Shown: positions 1-9,333, counted from the first letter of the stretch. The stretch: 64,000 nucleotides of DNA from an uncultured Dehalococcoidia bacterium (GCA_958295685.1 OY282365.1:1736001-1800000), one strand, 5' to 3'. The notes: generated by a model from the sequence alone, not told the origin. Made by a program: numbers and translations.

Positions 1-3000
1 CATCGCTTATGCGATGGATGGTGTAGCTCGTGATGGCGGCTCCGTTGTTATTGGGCGCGGTCCAGGTAAGGCGGATCTGCGTCGCGCCGTTGGTTGCGTC
101 CTTGACCGCCGACAGGTCCGTTACGGCGTCCGGTACGGCGGCGGGCGTCGTTTCGGACGGCTCGTTCGACCACTCCGCGCTACCTCTGGAGTTCACGGCG
201 CGGATTCGGTAGGTGTACGTCGCCGCGGGCGTGAGGCCGGTGTCCGAGTAGGCGGTCGCGCTGGCCGCGATGGTCGTGGTCGCGATGTCCTCGTAGCTCC
301 CGGAGCCTGCCTTGCGCTGGAGCGTGTAGCCGCTGATGGGCTCTCCGTTGGCGTCGGGTGTGCTCCACGACAGGTCGATCCTCCTCGCGCTTGTGGAGGT
401 TGAGGACAGGTCCGTTATGGCGTCGGGCGCGGCGGTGGCCTCCGTCGTTACGCTCGCCACGTTGGACCCAGCGCTGTTGCCGACGGAGTTGCGAACAAAG
501 ATGTCGAACCTGTATCCGGTGCCGGGCTCGATGGTGCCGGTCATGGTGATGGTGGTCTTGCTCCCGTCTACCACCGCAGTCCACGCATTTACCAGATTCC
601 ACACCTCCGGTAGCTCTGAGTTTTGCGGGCGCCGCCGAACCGAGTACCGGTCTATGGCGGCTCCATTGTCTGCGGGCGTGGTGAACACAAGGTCCACGGA
701 GCGGTGCGGGTCAGAGGCCGTGGGGGCTGCCGTGAGGTCCGTTATGGCGTCGGGCGCGAGGGTGTCCGTCGTCGCGCTCGGCTCGTTCGACCAATCCGCG
801 TTGCCTACGGAGTTCGTAGCCCGCAGACGGTACGTGTACATACCGCCGGGCGTAACGGTGTCCGAGTAGCTGGTCGAGGTTGCCGCGATGGTCGTAGTCG
901 CAATGTCCGCGAAGCTCCCGGAGCCCGCCTTGCGCTGCAGCGTGTATGCGCTGATGGCGGCGCCGTTGGCGGCGGGCGCGCTCCACGTCAGGTCCACCCT
1001 CCTCCCGCCGTCCTTGGTCGCCGTGAGGTCCGTTATGGCGTCCGGCGCGAGGGTGTCCGTCGTTTCGGACGCTTCGTTCGACCACGCCGCGTCGCCTTCG
1101 GAGTTCTTGGCGCGGATGCGGTACGTGTACGTGCCGCCGGGCGTAACGTCGGTGTCCGTGTAGCTGTCCGCGCCTACCGCGATGGTCGAAGTCGCTAGGT
1201 CCGCGTAGTTCCCGGAGCCGCTCTTGCGCTGGAGGGTGTAGCCGCTGATGGCGGCGCCGTTGGGGAAGGGCTTGGTCCAGGACAGGTCTATCTCCCTCCC
1301 GCCGTTGGTTGCGTCCTTGATTGCCGAGAGGTCCGACACGGTGGCCGGCGGGGCGTTGTTCGTAGTCGCCGAAACATAGATGGTCCACGCCCCGTTGCCC
1401 ACGGAGTTGGCGGCGCGGATGCGGAACGAGTGCAGCGTTGCGGGCCTGAGGCCCGTGTACGAGGTGCTGGTTGCGCTTGCCGCTACGGACTCGAACCTCC
1501 ACACCGGTCGATCAGTGCTTATGCTCTGAACGGTGTATCCGGTGATGTCGGCGCCGTTGGCGGCTGGCGCGCTCCACGTAAGGTCGATCGCGGTCGAGCT
1601 TACGGCGGTTGCGGCCAGGTCCGACACCGTGTCCGGCACGGCGGCGGCCGTCGTCGCGCTCGGTGTGTTCGACCACTCCGCGTCGCCGACGGAGTTGGCA
1701 GCGCGGATGCGGTACGTGTAGGCCGTCGCGGGGGTGAGGCCGGTGTCGGAGTATGTGGTCGCGCCCGCCGCTATGGACGTGGTCGTGGTCGCGTAGCTCC
1801 CGGAGCCGCTCTTGCGCTGCAGCGTGTAGCCGGTGATGGCTTCTCCGTGGGCTGCCGGCGCGGTCCACGACAGGTTGACCCCCCTCGCGCCGTTCCTGGT
1901 TGCGGTCAGGTTCGTTACGGCGGCGGGCGCGGCGGTGTCCGTCGATTTGAGGGGTATGTTGGACCAGTCGCCGTTGCCGACGGAGTTCTTGGCCCGAATC
2001 CGGTAGGAGTACGAGCTTGCGGGTATGAGGCCCGTGTGCGAGTAGCTGGTTGAGGTTGCCGATGGCGCCGGCAGCGGCCCCCAAGTCAGGAACCGTGGAT
2101 CAGTGCTTATGACCTGAAGGTCGTATCCGGTGATGGCGGCGCCGTTGGCGGCGGGCGCGGTCCAGGACAGGTTGATCTGCGTCCCGCCGTTGGTTCCGTC
2201 CACGGCCGCCGACAGGTCCCCTATTCTGTCTGGCGCGGCTTTGTCCGTCGTTGCGGACGGCTGGTTGGACCACTCCGCGTCGCCTGCGGAGTTCGCGGCC
2301 CGGATTTGGTAGGTGTACTTCGTGCCGGGCGTGAGGCCCGTGTCCGAGTAGCTTGTCGCGCTTGCCCCTATGGCAGTGGATACGTCCTCGTAGTTCCCGG
2401 AGCCGGCCTTGCGCTGGAGGGTGTAGCCGGTGATGGCGGCTCCATTGTTTGCCGGCGCGGTCCACGTCAGGTCTATCTCTCTCGCGCCGTTGGTCGCGTC
2501 CTTCGTTGCCGAAAGGTCCGTTATGGCGTCCGGCGCGAGGGCGTCCGTCGTTTCGGACGGCTCGTTGGACCACGCGCCGTCGCCCACGGAGTTCGCGGCG
2601 CGAATCTGGTACGTGTACGTCGTTCCGGGCGTGAGGCCCGTGTCCGAGTAGCTGGTTGAGGTTGCCGATATGGCGGTCGATAAGTCCGCGTAGTTCCCGG
2701 AGCCGGCCTTGCGCCGGATGGTGTAGCCGCTGATGGCTTCTCCGTTGGCTGCGGGCGCGGTCCAGGACAGGTCGATCTCCGTCGAGCCGTTGGTTGCGTC
2801 CTTGGTCGCGGAGAGGTCCGCCACGGCGTCCGGCGGGGCGGTGTCCGTCGTTGCGCTCGGCTCGTTCGACCACGCCGCGTCGCCCACGGAGTTCACGGCC
2901 CGAATCCGGTACGTGTACATGGTTGCGGGCGTGAGGCCGGTGTCCGAGTAGCTGGTATCGCCGGCCCCTATGGCAGTCGATACGTCCTCGTAGTTCCCGG

Positions 3001-5044
3001 AGCCTGCCTTGCGCCGGAGGGTGTAGCTGCTGATGGCTTCTCCGTTGGCGGCGGGCGGGCTCCACGTCAGGTCTATCTCTCTCGCGCCGTTGGTCGCGTC
3101 CTTCGTTGCGGTCAGGTTCGTTATGGCGTCCGGCACGGCGGTGTCCGTCGTTTCGGACGGTGTGTTCGACCAATCCGCGTCGCCTATGGAGTTCACAGCC
3201 CGCAGGCGGTAGGTGTACGTGGTGCCGGGGGTGAGGCCGGTGTCGGTGTAGCTGGTCGAGCTGGACGTCGAGGTCGCGACGTGCTCGTAGCCCCCGGAGC
3301 CGGCCTTGCGCTGGAGGGTGTAGCCGCTGATGGCCCGCCCGTTGGCTGCGGGCGCGGTCCAGGCGAGGTCGATCTCGGTCGCGCCGTTGGTTGCGTCCTT
3401 CATTGCCGAGAGGTCCGCCACGGCGTCGGGCACGTCGGGGTCCGTCGTTGCGCTCGGTGTGTTCGACCAAGTCGCGTCGCCCACGGAGTTCGTGGCCCGA
3501 ATCCGGTACGTGTACGTGGTTGCGGGCGTGAGGCCGGTGTCGGAGTAGGTGGTTGCGCTGTTTGCGACGTTAGCCGATACGCTCGAGTAGTCCCCGGAGC
3601 CTTCCTTGCGCTGGAGGGTGTAGCTGCGGATGGGGGCCCCTCCGTTGCGGGGCCTGGACCAGGCCAGGTCTATCTCCCTTGCGCCGTTGGTTCCGTCCTT
3701 GGCTGCGGAGAGGTTTCTTATGTCGTCGGGTGCATAACAACCGGCCCCAAATGGGTTGCATTGTGGAAGGGCCAGCGGGTCCGTCGTTGCGGAAGCCTCG
3801 TTGGACCAGCCCCCGCTGCCCACGGAGTTGGCGGCGCGGACGTGGTAGGTGTACGTCGTTATGGGTGTGAGGCCGGTGTCCGAGTAACCGGTTGAGGCTG
3901 ACGCCATGGCGGTCGATACGTCCTCGTAGTCCCCGGAGCCGGCCTTGCGCTGGATGGTGTAGCCGGTGATGGCGTCTCCGCCATCGGCGGGCGCGCTCCA
4001 CGTCAGGTCGATCGCGGTCGAGCTTGTGGCGGTTGCGGACAGGTCGGTTATGGCCGACGGAACCATGGCTGTGAGCGTCGTTGCGGATGCGTCGTTGGAC
4101 CACGCCGCGCTGCCTTCGGAGTTCCTGGCCTGAATCCGGTAGGTATACGCAGTGCCGCGAGTGAGGCCGGTGTCCGAGTAGCTGGTTGCGCTGGCCGATA
4201 TGGACGTCGATATGTTCGCGTAGTCCCCGGAGCCGGCCTTGCGCTGGATGGTGTAGCCGGTGATGGCGTCTCCGCCGTCGGCGGGCGCGCTCCACGTCAG
4301 GTCGATCGCGGTCGAGCTTGTGGCGGTTGCGGACAGGTCGGTTATGGCCGACGGAACCATGGCTGTGAGCGTCGTTGCGGAGGCGTCGTTGGACCACGCC
4401 GCGTTGCCGTCGGAGTTGGCGGCGCGGATTTGGTAGGTGTAGGTAGTGCCGGGCGTGAGGCCGGTGTCCGAGTAGCTGGTTGCGCTGCCCGCGATGGACG
4501 TCGATACGTTGGCGTAGCTCCCGGAGCCGGCCTTGCGCTGGAGGGTGTAGCCGCGGATGGCGGTTCCGTTGGCGGCGGGCGCGGTCCAGGCGAGGTCGAT
4601 CTCGGTCGCGCCGTTGGTTGCGTCTACGGTTGCGGAAAGGTCCGATACGGCGTCGGGCACGTCAGAGGACGTCGTATCGGAGGCGTCGAGCGACCAGGGC
4701 CCGTTGCCTCCGGCGTTGACGGCGCGGATGACGTAGGTGTATTGAGTGTTGGGCGTGAGGCCGGTGTCCGTGTAGCTGGTAGCGGTGGCCGCTATGGTGG
4801 ACGTCACCCGTACGTATCTGGTTGCCTGGGTCTTGCGCTCCAGATGGTAGGCGGTTATGGGGCTTCCGTTGTCGTTGGGCGCGGTCCACGACAGGTTGAT
4901 CTTTCTCGCTGAGCTCTTTTCTGCGAACAGGTCGGCTATCTGGTCCGGCTCAGCGGCCGCCTGGACGCGGGCGCCGTCCGCGGACACGAACGCCAAGACA
5001 GCCGCAAGCAGGCCCGCGACGGCCGTCTTCCAAGTAAGGCGCAT
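1..5044 (-). CDS. Secreted fibronectin type III repeat protein, 3' end beyond the window
   Basis: The open frame runs from an ATG at 5044 to the window edge with no stop, giving at least 1681 residues; the C-terminus is missing. A Shine-Dalgarno GGAGG lies just upstream. The N-terminus (MRLTWKTAVAGLLAAVLAF...) looks like a signal peptide of about 30 residues. The rest is about 16 tandem fibronectin type III modules of 97-100 residues. Each repeats motifs such as IDLTWSAP, GYTLQRKAGSG, YSDTGLTPGTTYTY and RAVNS.GDA.WS, with only a short D/A-rich linker between modules. Spacing is about 295-300 bp and all modules stay in one frame. The module near 3729-3786 carries an extra loop with two cysteines (QCNPFGAGCYAPDD). 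No catalytic domain is visible, so this may be a surface adhesin or the non-catalytic part of a larger exoenzyme. The repeat family is clear; the role is inferred. Confidence 0.88.
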   Translation of the reverse strand, partial: MRLTWKTAVAGLLAAVLAFVSADGARVQAAAEPDQIADLFAEKSSARKINLSWTAPNDNGSPITAYHLERKTQATRYVRVTSTIAATATSYTDTGLTPNTQYTYVIRAVNAGGNGPWSLDASDTTSSDVPDAVSDLSATVDATNGATEIDLAWTAPAANGTAIRGYTLQRKAGSGSYANVSTSIAGSATSYSDTGLTPGTTYTYQIRAANSDGNAAWSNDASATTLTAMVPSAITDLSATATSSTAIDLTWSAPADGGDAITGYTIQRKAGSGDYANISTSISASATSYSDTGLTRGTAYTYRIQARNSEGSAAWSNDASATTLTAMVPSAITDLSATATSSTAIDLTWSAPADGGDAITGYTIQRKAGSGDYEDVSTAMASASTGYSDTGLTPITTYTYHVRAANSVGSGGWSNEASATTDPLALPQCNPFGAGCYAPDDIRNLSAAKDGTNGAREIDLAWSRPRNGGAPIRSYTLQRKEGSGDYSSVSANVANSATTYSDTGLTPATTYTYRIRATNSVGDATWSNTPSATTDPDVPDAVADLSAMKDATNGATEIDLAWTAPAANGRAISGYTLQRKAGSGGYEHVATSTSSSTSYTDTGLTPGTTYTYRLRAVNSIGDADWSNTPSETTDTAVPDAITNLTATKDATNGAREIDLTWSPPAANGEAISSYTLRRKAGSGNYEDVSTAIGAGDTSYSDTGLTPATMYTYRIRAVNSVGDAAWSNEPSATTDTAPPDAVADLSATKDATNGSTEIDLSWTAPAANGEAISGYTIRRKAGSGNYADLSTAISATSTSYSDTGLTPGTTYTYQIRAANSVGDGAWSNEPSETTDALAPDAITDLSATKDATNGAREIDLTWTAPANNGAAITGYTLQRKAGSGNYEDVSTAIGASATSYSDTGLTPGTKYTYQIRAANSAGDAEWSNQPSATTDKAAPDRIGDLSAAVDGTNGGTQINLSWTAPAANGAAITGYDLQVISTDPRFLTWGPLPAPSATSTSYSHTGLIPASSYSYRIRAKNSVGNGDWSNIPLKSTDTAAPAAVTNLTATRNGARGVNLSWTAPAAHGEAITGYTLQRKSGSGSYATTTTSIAAGATTYSDTGLTPATAYTYRIRAANSVGDAEWSNTPSATTAAAVPDTVSDLAATAVSSTAIDLTWSAPAANGADITGYTVQSISTDRPVWRFESVAASATSTSYTGLRPATLHSFRIRAANSVGNGAWTIYVSATTNNAPPATVSDLSAIKDATNGGREIDLSWTKPFPNGAAISGYTLQRKSGSGNYADLATSTIAVGADSYTDTDVTPGGTYTYRIRAKNSEGDAAWSNEASETTDTLAPDAITDLTATKDGGRRVDLTWSAPAANGAAISAYTLQRKAGSGSFADIATTTIAATSTSYSDTVTPGGMYTYRLRATNSVGNADWSNEPSATTDTLAPDAITDLTAAPTASDPHRSVDLVFTTPADNGAAIDRYSVRRRPQNSELPEVWNLVNAWTAVVDGSKTTITMTGTIEPGTGYRFDIFVRNSVGNSAGSNVASVTTEATAAPDAITDLSSTSTSARRIDLSWSTPDANGEPISGYTLQRKAGSGSYEDIATTTIAASATAYSDTGLTPAATYTYRIRAVNSRGSAEWSNEPSETTPAAVPDAVTDLSAVKDATNGATQIRLTWTAPNNNGAAITSYTIHRISD

Positions 5045-5144
5045 GGCGCCTCCTATGTCTCAGAGCATCCCAATTAGGTGCGCGTGCATGATGCCATCCG
5101 AGACTTCATTCGTCAAGCGAAAGGTGGGCGGTGGAGATGGGGAG

Positions 5145-5190
5145 ATTGTCTGAATCAGGATTCTCAGGATTGGAGGATTAGCAGGATGGG
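5145..5190. repeat. Dispersed repeat built on CAGGATT units
   Basis: The segment reads TGAATCAGGATTCTCAGGAT followed by further AGGATT units. A closely matching copy is at 11836-11880 and its first 14 bases recur at 18770-18783; both of those copies lie directly upstream of a promoter/array element. Here it sits upstream of the fibronectin-repeat gene and the OsmC gene, which diverge. The intergenic stretch 5045-5264 holds this repeat and promoter-like sequences and nothing else that I can identify. Confidence 0.6.
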
Positions 5191-5236
5191 ATTCCCACTG
5201 ACCACCGACCACTGCTCACTGCCCACTGCCCCCGTG

Positions 5237-5256
5237 TATAATCGCGTCGTTCGGAG
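5237..5256 (+). promoter_or_regulatory. -10 box and ribosome binding site of the osmC-dgt-rpiB group
   Basis: A perfect TATAAT at 5237-5242 is followed by GGAGGT about 10 bases upstream of the ATG at 5265. The -35 region is weak (about GCTCAC). The short gap implies a leader of roughly 20 nucleotides. Confidence 0.5.
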
Positions 5257-5264
5257 GTAGGGCA

Positions 5265-5720
5265 ATGACGGAACGACCGGAGGCGCGGATCGAGGCCGTA
5301 TGGCTGGGCGGGATGAGGTTCAGCGCGAGCGACCCCTACGGCCACACTATTACGGTCGATGCCCCGGCGGACGAGGGGGAGCAGTTCGAGGGGATGATGC
5401 CGGGGCATCTGCTGCTGACGAGTCTCGCGACGTGCAGCGGAATCGACGTCGTGAACATCCTGCGGCGCGGGAGGCAGCGCGTGACGGGGCTGTCGGTCAA
5501 GGTCGAGGGCGCTCAGCTGCCGGACCCGCCCTGGACGTGGGTGGACATCCGTCTGACCTACGAGGTCCGCGGCAGGGGTCTGAAGCCCTCGGCGGTGGAG
5601 CGGGCGGTCCGCCTTTCCGAGACGAAGTACTGCTCCATCGGCGCGACGCTCGCGGGCCGGGCCGCCATCACCAGCGTCTTCCGCATAGTCGAAGAGACCG
5701 ACGGCGCGGCCGATGGGTAG
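5265..5720 (+). CDS. OsmC family protein
   Basis: This 151-residue protein has the OsmC/Ohr fold signatures: a central helix with P.HLLLTSLATCSGIDVV around residues 46-62 and SETKYCSIGATL near residue 115. These two segments carry the paired cysteines that in this family reduce organic hydroperoxides with thiol help. Length is typical for the short OsmC class (about 135-150). It is the first gene of a compact group; its stop overlaps the ATG of the next gene by 8 bases, suggesting translational coupling. Whether the substrate is a hydroperoxide or another small electrophile cannot be told from sequence. Confidence 0.85.
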   Translation: MTERPEARIEAVWLGGMRFSASDPYGHTITVDAPADEGEQFEGMMPGHLLLTSLATCSGIDVVNILRRGRQRVTGLSVKVEGAQLPDPPWTWVDIRLTYEVRGRGLKPSAVERAVRLSETKYCSIGATLAGRAAITSVFRIVEETDGAADG

Positions 5721-6759
5721 TCTCGACGGGGTCAGGGAGCGTCTGGAGGAGCGGGAGGAGTCGCTCTCGCCCTACGCGGCAAGGTCGGCTCGTGGCCGGG
5801 GCCGGGAGGAGCCGGAGGAGCCTTCGCCACTGAGGACCGAGTATCAGAGGGACCGTGATCGGATCATACACTCGAAGGCGTTCCGGCGCCTGAAGCACAA
5901 GACGCAGGTGTTCATCGCCCCGATGGGCGATCACTACTTCACACGCCTCACGCACACCCTGGAGGTGGCTCAGATAGCCCGCACCATTTCCAGGGCGCTG
6001 AACCTGAATGAGGACCTGGCCGAGGCGGTGGCGCTCGGCCACGACCTGGGGCACACGCCGTTCGGCCACGTCGGCGAGGAGGCGCTGGACAGCCTCGACC
6101 CTCGCGGATTCCGACACGCCCGTCAGAGCCTCCGGACGGTGGACCGCCTGGAGAAAGGGGGGCGCGGCCTCAACCTCACCTGGGAGGTGAGGCAGGGGAT
6201 CGTCTTGCACTCGAAGCCGAGAGGGGACTTCCTGGAGAACGGCTCCGCGGACGGCCTCAGCCTGGAGGGGCAGATCGTCAGGGTTTCGGACGCCGTGGCC
6301 TACCTCAACCACGACATCGCCGACGCCCTGAGGGCCGGTGTGCTGTCCGTAGACGAGCTGCCGGGTGTGGTGGGGACGACGCTCGGCGACCGCCACTCGA
6401 AGCGGATCGACACCATGGTCAGGGACATCGTGGAGAGTTCGTGGGCGTCCGCGTCGATCACGATGAGCCGCCCCGTCAGGGATGCGGTGTACACCCTGCG
6501 GGAGTTCATGTTCGAGAACGTGTACGAACCCGAAAGGGATAACGGCGAAGAGGCGGCGGCGCGGCGCGTCGTCGCGCTCCTGTACGACCACTACGGCAGC
6601 CACGCGGAGGAGATTCCGGCCGAGTACCGGCTGGACGACGAGGAGCCCGGCAGGGCGGTCTCGGATTACGTTGCCGGGATGACCGACCATTTCGCCATCC
6701 GAGCGGCGGAGAGGATAGAGCCGGGGGCGGGCCGGGCCTTCGTGTCGAGGCTGCTGTGA
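5713..6759 (+). CDS. dgt: Deoxyguanosinetriphosphate triphosphohydrolase-like HD protein
   Basis: The 348-residue product is an HD-domain dNTP triphosphohydrolase, an enzyme class that removes triphosphate from deoxynucleoside triphosphates. The early motif FRRLKHKTQVF is followed by HTLEVAQIARTISRAL and the metal-binding HDLGHTPFGHVGEEAL near residues 112-127. A further LNHDIADAL helix matches the family. Length fits the shorter dgt-like (type 2) group. The start overlaps the OsmC stop, and the TGA overlaps the GTG of the next gene (GTGA). Substrate preference within dNTPs is not predictable. Confidence 0.9.
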   Translation: MGSLDGVRERLEEREESLSPYAARSARGRGREEPEEPSPLRTEYQRDRDRIIHSKAFRRLKHKTQVFIAPMGDHYFTRLTHTLEVAQIARTISRALNLNEDLAEAVALGHDLGHTPFGHVGEEALDSLDPRGFRHARQSLRTVDRLEKGGRGLNLTWEVRQGIVLHSKPRGDFLENGSADGLSLEGQIVRVSDAVAYLNHDIADALRAGVLSVDELPGVVGTTLGDRHSKRIDTMVRDIVESSWASASITMSRPVRDAVYTLREFMFENVYEPERDNGEEAAARRVVALLYDHYGSHAEEIPAEYRLDDEEPGRAVSDYVAGMTDHFAIRAAERIEPGAGRAFVSRLL

Positions 6760-7025
6760 CGCCGCCGCCGAGCCCAGCCGACCGGATGAGCGCGCGAATC
6801 GTGGACAACCGGCTCCGCCTCGTCAGGGAGCACCTGGAGGCGATGCAGAGGGACGTGCACGGGCTGGAGTATGACCCCTGGAAGAGTGAGGTGGACCACC
6901 TCTGGAAGAAGGTCTTCGAGCAGATCAGCCTGATGTCCGAGGAGCCTCAGCGGGCCGCGCTGGAGACTGTGCGGGAGACCTGGACGTCGTACATCGCTCA
7001 CTACGGCATTCGGGGCGGGGAGTGA
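6756..7025 (+). CDS. Small hypothetical protein coupled to dgt
   Basis: An 89-residue protein starting at a GTG that overlaps the dgt stop by four bases. An internal ATG at 6786 is an alternative start. The sequence is charged and helical (RLRLVREHLEAMQRDVHGLEY) with several tryptophans and no signal peptide or membrane segment. I do not recognise a family. The GTGA overlap argues that it is genuinely translated and works in the same operon, but no function can be assigned. Confidence 0.6.
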   Translation: MTPPPSPADRMSARIVDNRLRLVREHLEAMQRDVHGLEYDPWKSEVDHLWKKVFEQISLMSEEPQRAALETVRETWTSYIAHYGIRGGE

Positions 7026-7116
7026 CGCCGTGTTCACTTCCGGCCGTGTGTGAGCGGAGTCGGAGGGGCGAGGCGTACGGGGCGCCCCGCCGCCCGTGAG
7101 GGGGAGATTCAGAGGG

Positions 7117-7593
7117 ATGAGGATAGCTTTGGGAGCCGATCACGCGGGGTACGCGCTCAAGGGGGCGCTTGCCGATCTGCTGAGGTCTCTGGGGCACGAG
7201 GTGTTGGACGTCGGGCCTCATGCTCTCGACCCGAGCGACGACTACCCCGACTTCGCCAGGCCCGTGGCGGAGGCGGTGGCGTCGGGGAGCGCGGAGCGCG
7301 GGGTCATGGTGTGCGGCAGCGGCGTCGGGGCGTCGGTGGCGGCCAACAAGGTCCGCGGCGTCAGGGCCGCGGTGTGCCACGACACCTACTCAGCCCGTCA
7401 GGGGGTGGAGCACGACGACATGAACGTGCTGTGCCTGGGGGCGCGGGTCGTCGGAGAGGAGCTTGCCGGGGAAGTGGCGCGGGCGTTCAGCGCGGCCGCC
7501 TTCAGCGGCGAGGAGCGCCACCGTCGGCGGCTGGAGAAGCTGCTGGCGATGGAGGCGGAGGGCATCGGAGCCCGGCGGCCCGGAGAATGCTAA
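7117..7593 (+). CDS. rpiB: Ribose-5-phosphate isomerase B
   Basis: A 158-residue RpiB/LacAB family sugar-phosphate isomerase that interconverts ribose 5-phosphate and ribulose 5-phosphate in the pentose phosphate pathway. The N-terminus MRIALGADHAGYALK is the classic start, so I chose the ATG at 7117 instead of the upstream GTG at 7096. The loop GVMVCGSGVGASVAANKVRG carries the catalytic cysteine near residue 66, and H.TYSARQGVEHDDMNVLCLG matches the second half of the active site. GAGGGGGAG lies about 12 bases upstream. It ends four bases into the 3' end of the convergent TPP-enzyme gene. Confidence 0.93.
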   Translation: MRIALGADHAGYALKGALADLLRSLGHEVLDVGPHALDPSDDYPDFARPVAEAVASGSAERGVMVCGSGVGASVAANKVRGVRAAVCHDTYSARQGVEHDDMNVLCLGARVVGEELAGEVARAFSAAAFSGEERHRRRLEKLLAMEAEGIGARRPGEC

Positions 7594-8093
7594 CCCGGCA
7601 TCCACTCGGCGCCGAAGAGACAGACCACGGGCCTCCGGCTGCTTTCGGCGCGCTCGAAGCAGAGCGATATTCTGTCGACGTCTTGGTCGGACTCCACGAG
7701 GTAGTATTCGAGTCCCCAGGCGTGGAGGATGGGTTCGGTGAAGCGCGCCGCGGAATCGCGGGTCACGCCGTGTCTGGTCCAGCCTCTGTAGCCGATCATG
7801 ATCACGATGGGAAGCTGGGAGTCTATCGCCAGAGACCGCACCGAGTCGCCCGACTCGAACAGCCCGGTGTTCTGAATGAGCACGACGGGCTTCTTGCCCC
7901 CGACCCACAGGCCGAGAGCCACGCCTATGCTCTCGCCCTCGCGGGCCACCTGCACCAGCTCGAGTTCGGAGTCGGCGGACATCTCATCGTACAGGAAGCT
8001 GGTCTCGCTGTCCGGGAGCCAGACGACATGGGTGACTCCGTTCGCGTGGAGCTGTTCCAGGATTGCTCGCGGGGCGATCTCTAGCTCAGGCAT
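7590..8093 (-). CDS. TPP-dependent decarboxylase, N-terminal (PYR-domain) subunit, ComD-like
   Basis: The 167-residue protein corresponds to the isolated N-terminal TPP-binding (PYR) domain of two-subunit decarboxylases such as sulfopyruvate or phosphonopyruvate decarboxylase alpha. Visible landmarks are THVVWLPDSETSFLY, the ELVQVAREGESIGVALGLW block containing the cofactor-activating glutamate, and PVVLIQNTGLFESGDSVRSL. These enzymes need a separate beta subunit that binds diphosphate; a matching ComE-like gene is at 23104-23670, about 15 kb away, not adjacent as usual. The substrate is uncertain: a 2-oxo acid is likely. Confidence 0.78.
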   Translation of the reverse strand: MPELEIAPRAILEQLHANGVTHVVWLPDSETSFLYDEMSADSELELVQVAREGESIGVALGLWVGGKKPVVLIQNTGLFESGDSVRSLAIDSQLPIVIMIGYRGWTRHGVTRDSAARFTEPILHAWGLEYYLVESDQDVDRISLCFERAESSRRPVVCLFGAEWMPG

Positions 8094-8175
8094 GGCGGCC
8101 CTCCGTCCGGCTGGGCGGGGGCATTATACGCGCGGCCCGAGCCAGCGGTCAACGAGACCGCGCCGCCCGCGCTGC

Positions 8176-8205
8176 TTGACAGAGCCGCGGGGACACGTGT
8201 AAGAA
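8176..8205 (+). promoter_or_regulatory. Promoter of the amino-acid binding protein gene
   Basis: TTGACA at 8176-8181 and TAAGAA at 8200-8205 are separated by 18 bases, close to a sigma-70 consensus. The ATG at 8242 follows after an AGGGGGT ribosome binding site. Confidence 0.5.
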
Positions 8206-8241
8206 CGACCCGTTACGGAGAAGGCTGACAGGGGGTCTCGA

Positions 8242-9333
8242 ATGACACGGCGTCGTGGATGGCTTGGGGCGGTCTTCTTCTTCGCGCTGGCGGCGGCGCT
8301 GGCAGGATGCCAGTCGGGGCCTGGGTCCGATACTGCCGGGACGGACTCGACGGACGTCAGCAGCCGGTTGGAGACTGTGCGCGGGCGTGGGCTGGTGATA
8401 TGCGCCAGCAACAACGCCATACCCGGCTTCGGATTCCTGGACGAGTCGGGCAGCAACGCCGGTTTCGACATAGACCTGTGCCGCGCGGTGGCCGCGGCGG
8501 TGTTCGGGGACCCCGCGGCGATCGAGATTCGCCCGATCTCGGCCACCGAGATGGGCGCCACCCTCCAGTCGGGCGAGATCGACATGCTCGTCCGCACCGT
8601 CACGGTCACCAGCACCCGCGAAGCCAAGTGGGGGAACTTCACCTTCCCGATGTACTACGACGGGCAGGGCCTGCTGGTTCGGAAGGACCTGGGCGTGACC
8701 AGCGTGATGGAGATGAAGGGCGCCACGGTCTGCGTAACCCAGGGCACCACGACGGAGCTGAATCTCCAGGACTTCTCCAACCTGAACGACCTGAACATCG
8801 AGGCGCTGACGTTCGAGAAGACCGACGTGGCGGTGCAGTCCTACCAGCAGGGCCAGTGCGACGCGTTTACGACCGATCATTCCGGGCTGTTCGCATACCG
8901 CAGCCAGTTCGAGGACAAGGAGGATCACGTCGTACTCCCCGAGACCTTCTCGGAGGAGCCGCTGGCTCCGGGGGTTCCCCACGGGGACGAGCAGTGGTAC
9001 GACCTGGTAAAGGCGGTGATGTCCATCCTGATCTATGCGGAGGCCTACGGGATAAGCTCGGAGAACGTGCCCACGTCCCTCACGGGGAACAGCAAGGTCG
9101 ATCGGCTGTTTGGTCTGGAGGGGTCTTACGGTCAGGAGAGCCTGGGCCTGAGCCGAACGGCGGCTCAGGACGTGATTCGCGGGGTTGGGAACTACGGGGA
9201 GGTCTTCGAGCGCAGCCTGGGCGCGGGGGGCGTCGGCCTGCCGCGGGAGGGCAGCCGCAACGCCCTGTGGGTCACCGCGCCGTGCGGCGACTGCCCCAAG
9301 GGTGGTCAGATATACACCCCGCCGCTGCGCTGA
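8242..9333 (+). CDS. Amino-acid ABC transporter substrate-binding lipoprotein, AapJ-like
   Basis: The 363-residue product begins with a lipoprotein signal ending LAAALAGC, then a family-3 extracellular solute-binding domain. Segments such as RGRGLVICASNN, GFDIDLCRAVAAAVFGD, IDMLVRTVTVTSTREAKWGNF and GATVCVTQGTTTELNL match the general L-amino-acid binding proteins of the AapJ/BztA type. It probably captures amino acids on the outer face of the membrane for an ABC importer. No permease or ATPase gene is next to it, so it is an orphan here and must use components encoded elsewhere. It has its own promoter. Confidence 0.88.
   Translation: MTRRRGWLGAVFFFALAAALAGCQSGPGSDTAGTDSTDVSSRLETVRGRGLVICASNNAIPGFGFLDESGSNAGFDIDLCRAVAAAVFGDPAAIEIRPISATEMGATLQSGEIDMLVRTVTVTSTREAKWGNFTFPMYYDGQGLLVRKDLGVTSVMEMKGATVCVTQGTTTELNLQDFSNLNDLNIEALTFEKTDVAVQSYQQGQCDAFTTDHSGLFAYRSQFEDKEDHVVLPETFSEEPLAPGVPHGDEQWYDLVKAVMSILIYAEAYGISSENVPTSLTGNSKVDRLFGLEGSYGQESLGLSRTAAQDVIRGVGNYGEVFERSLGAGGVGLPREGSRNALWVTAPCGDCPKGGQIYTPPLR

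Noticed and set aside
1..5044. Plus-strand frames across the fibronectin repeat region
   Set aside because: They are antisense to one uninterrupted 1681-codon frame whose modules are clearly fibronectin type III.
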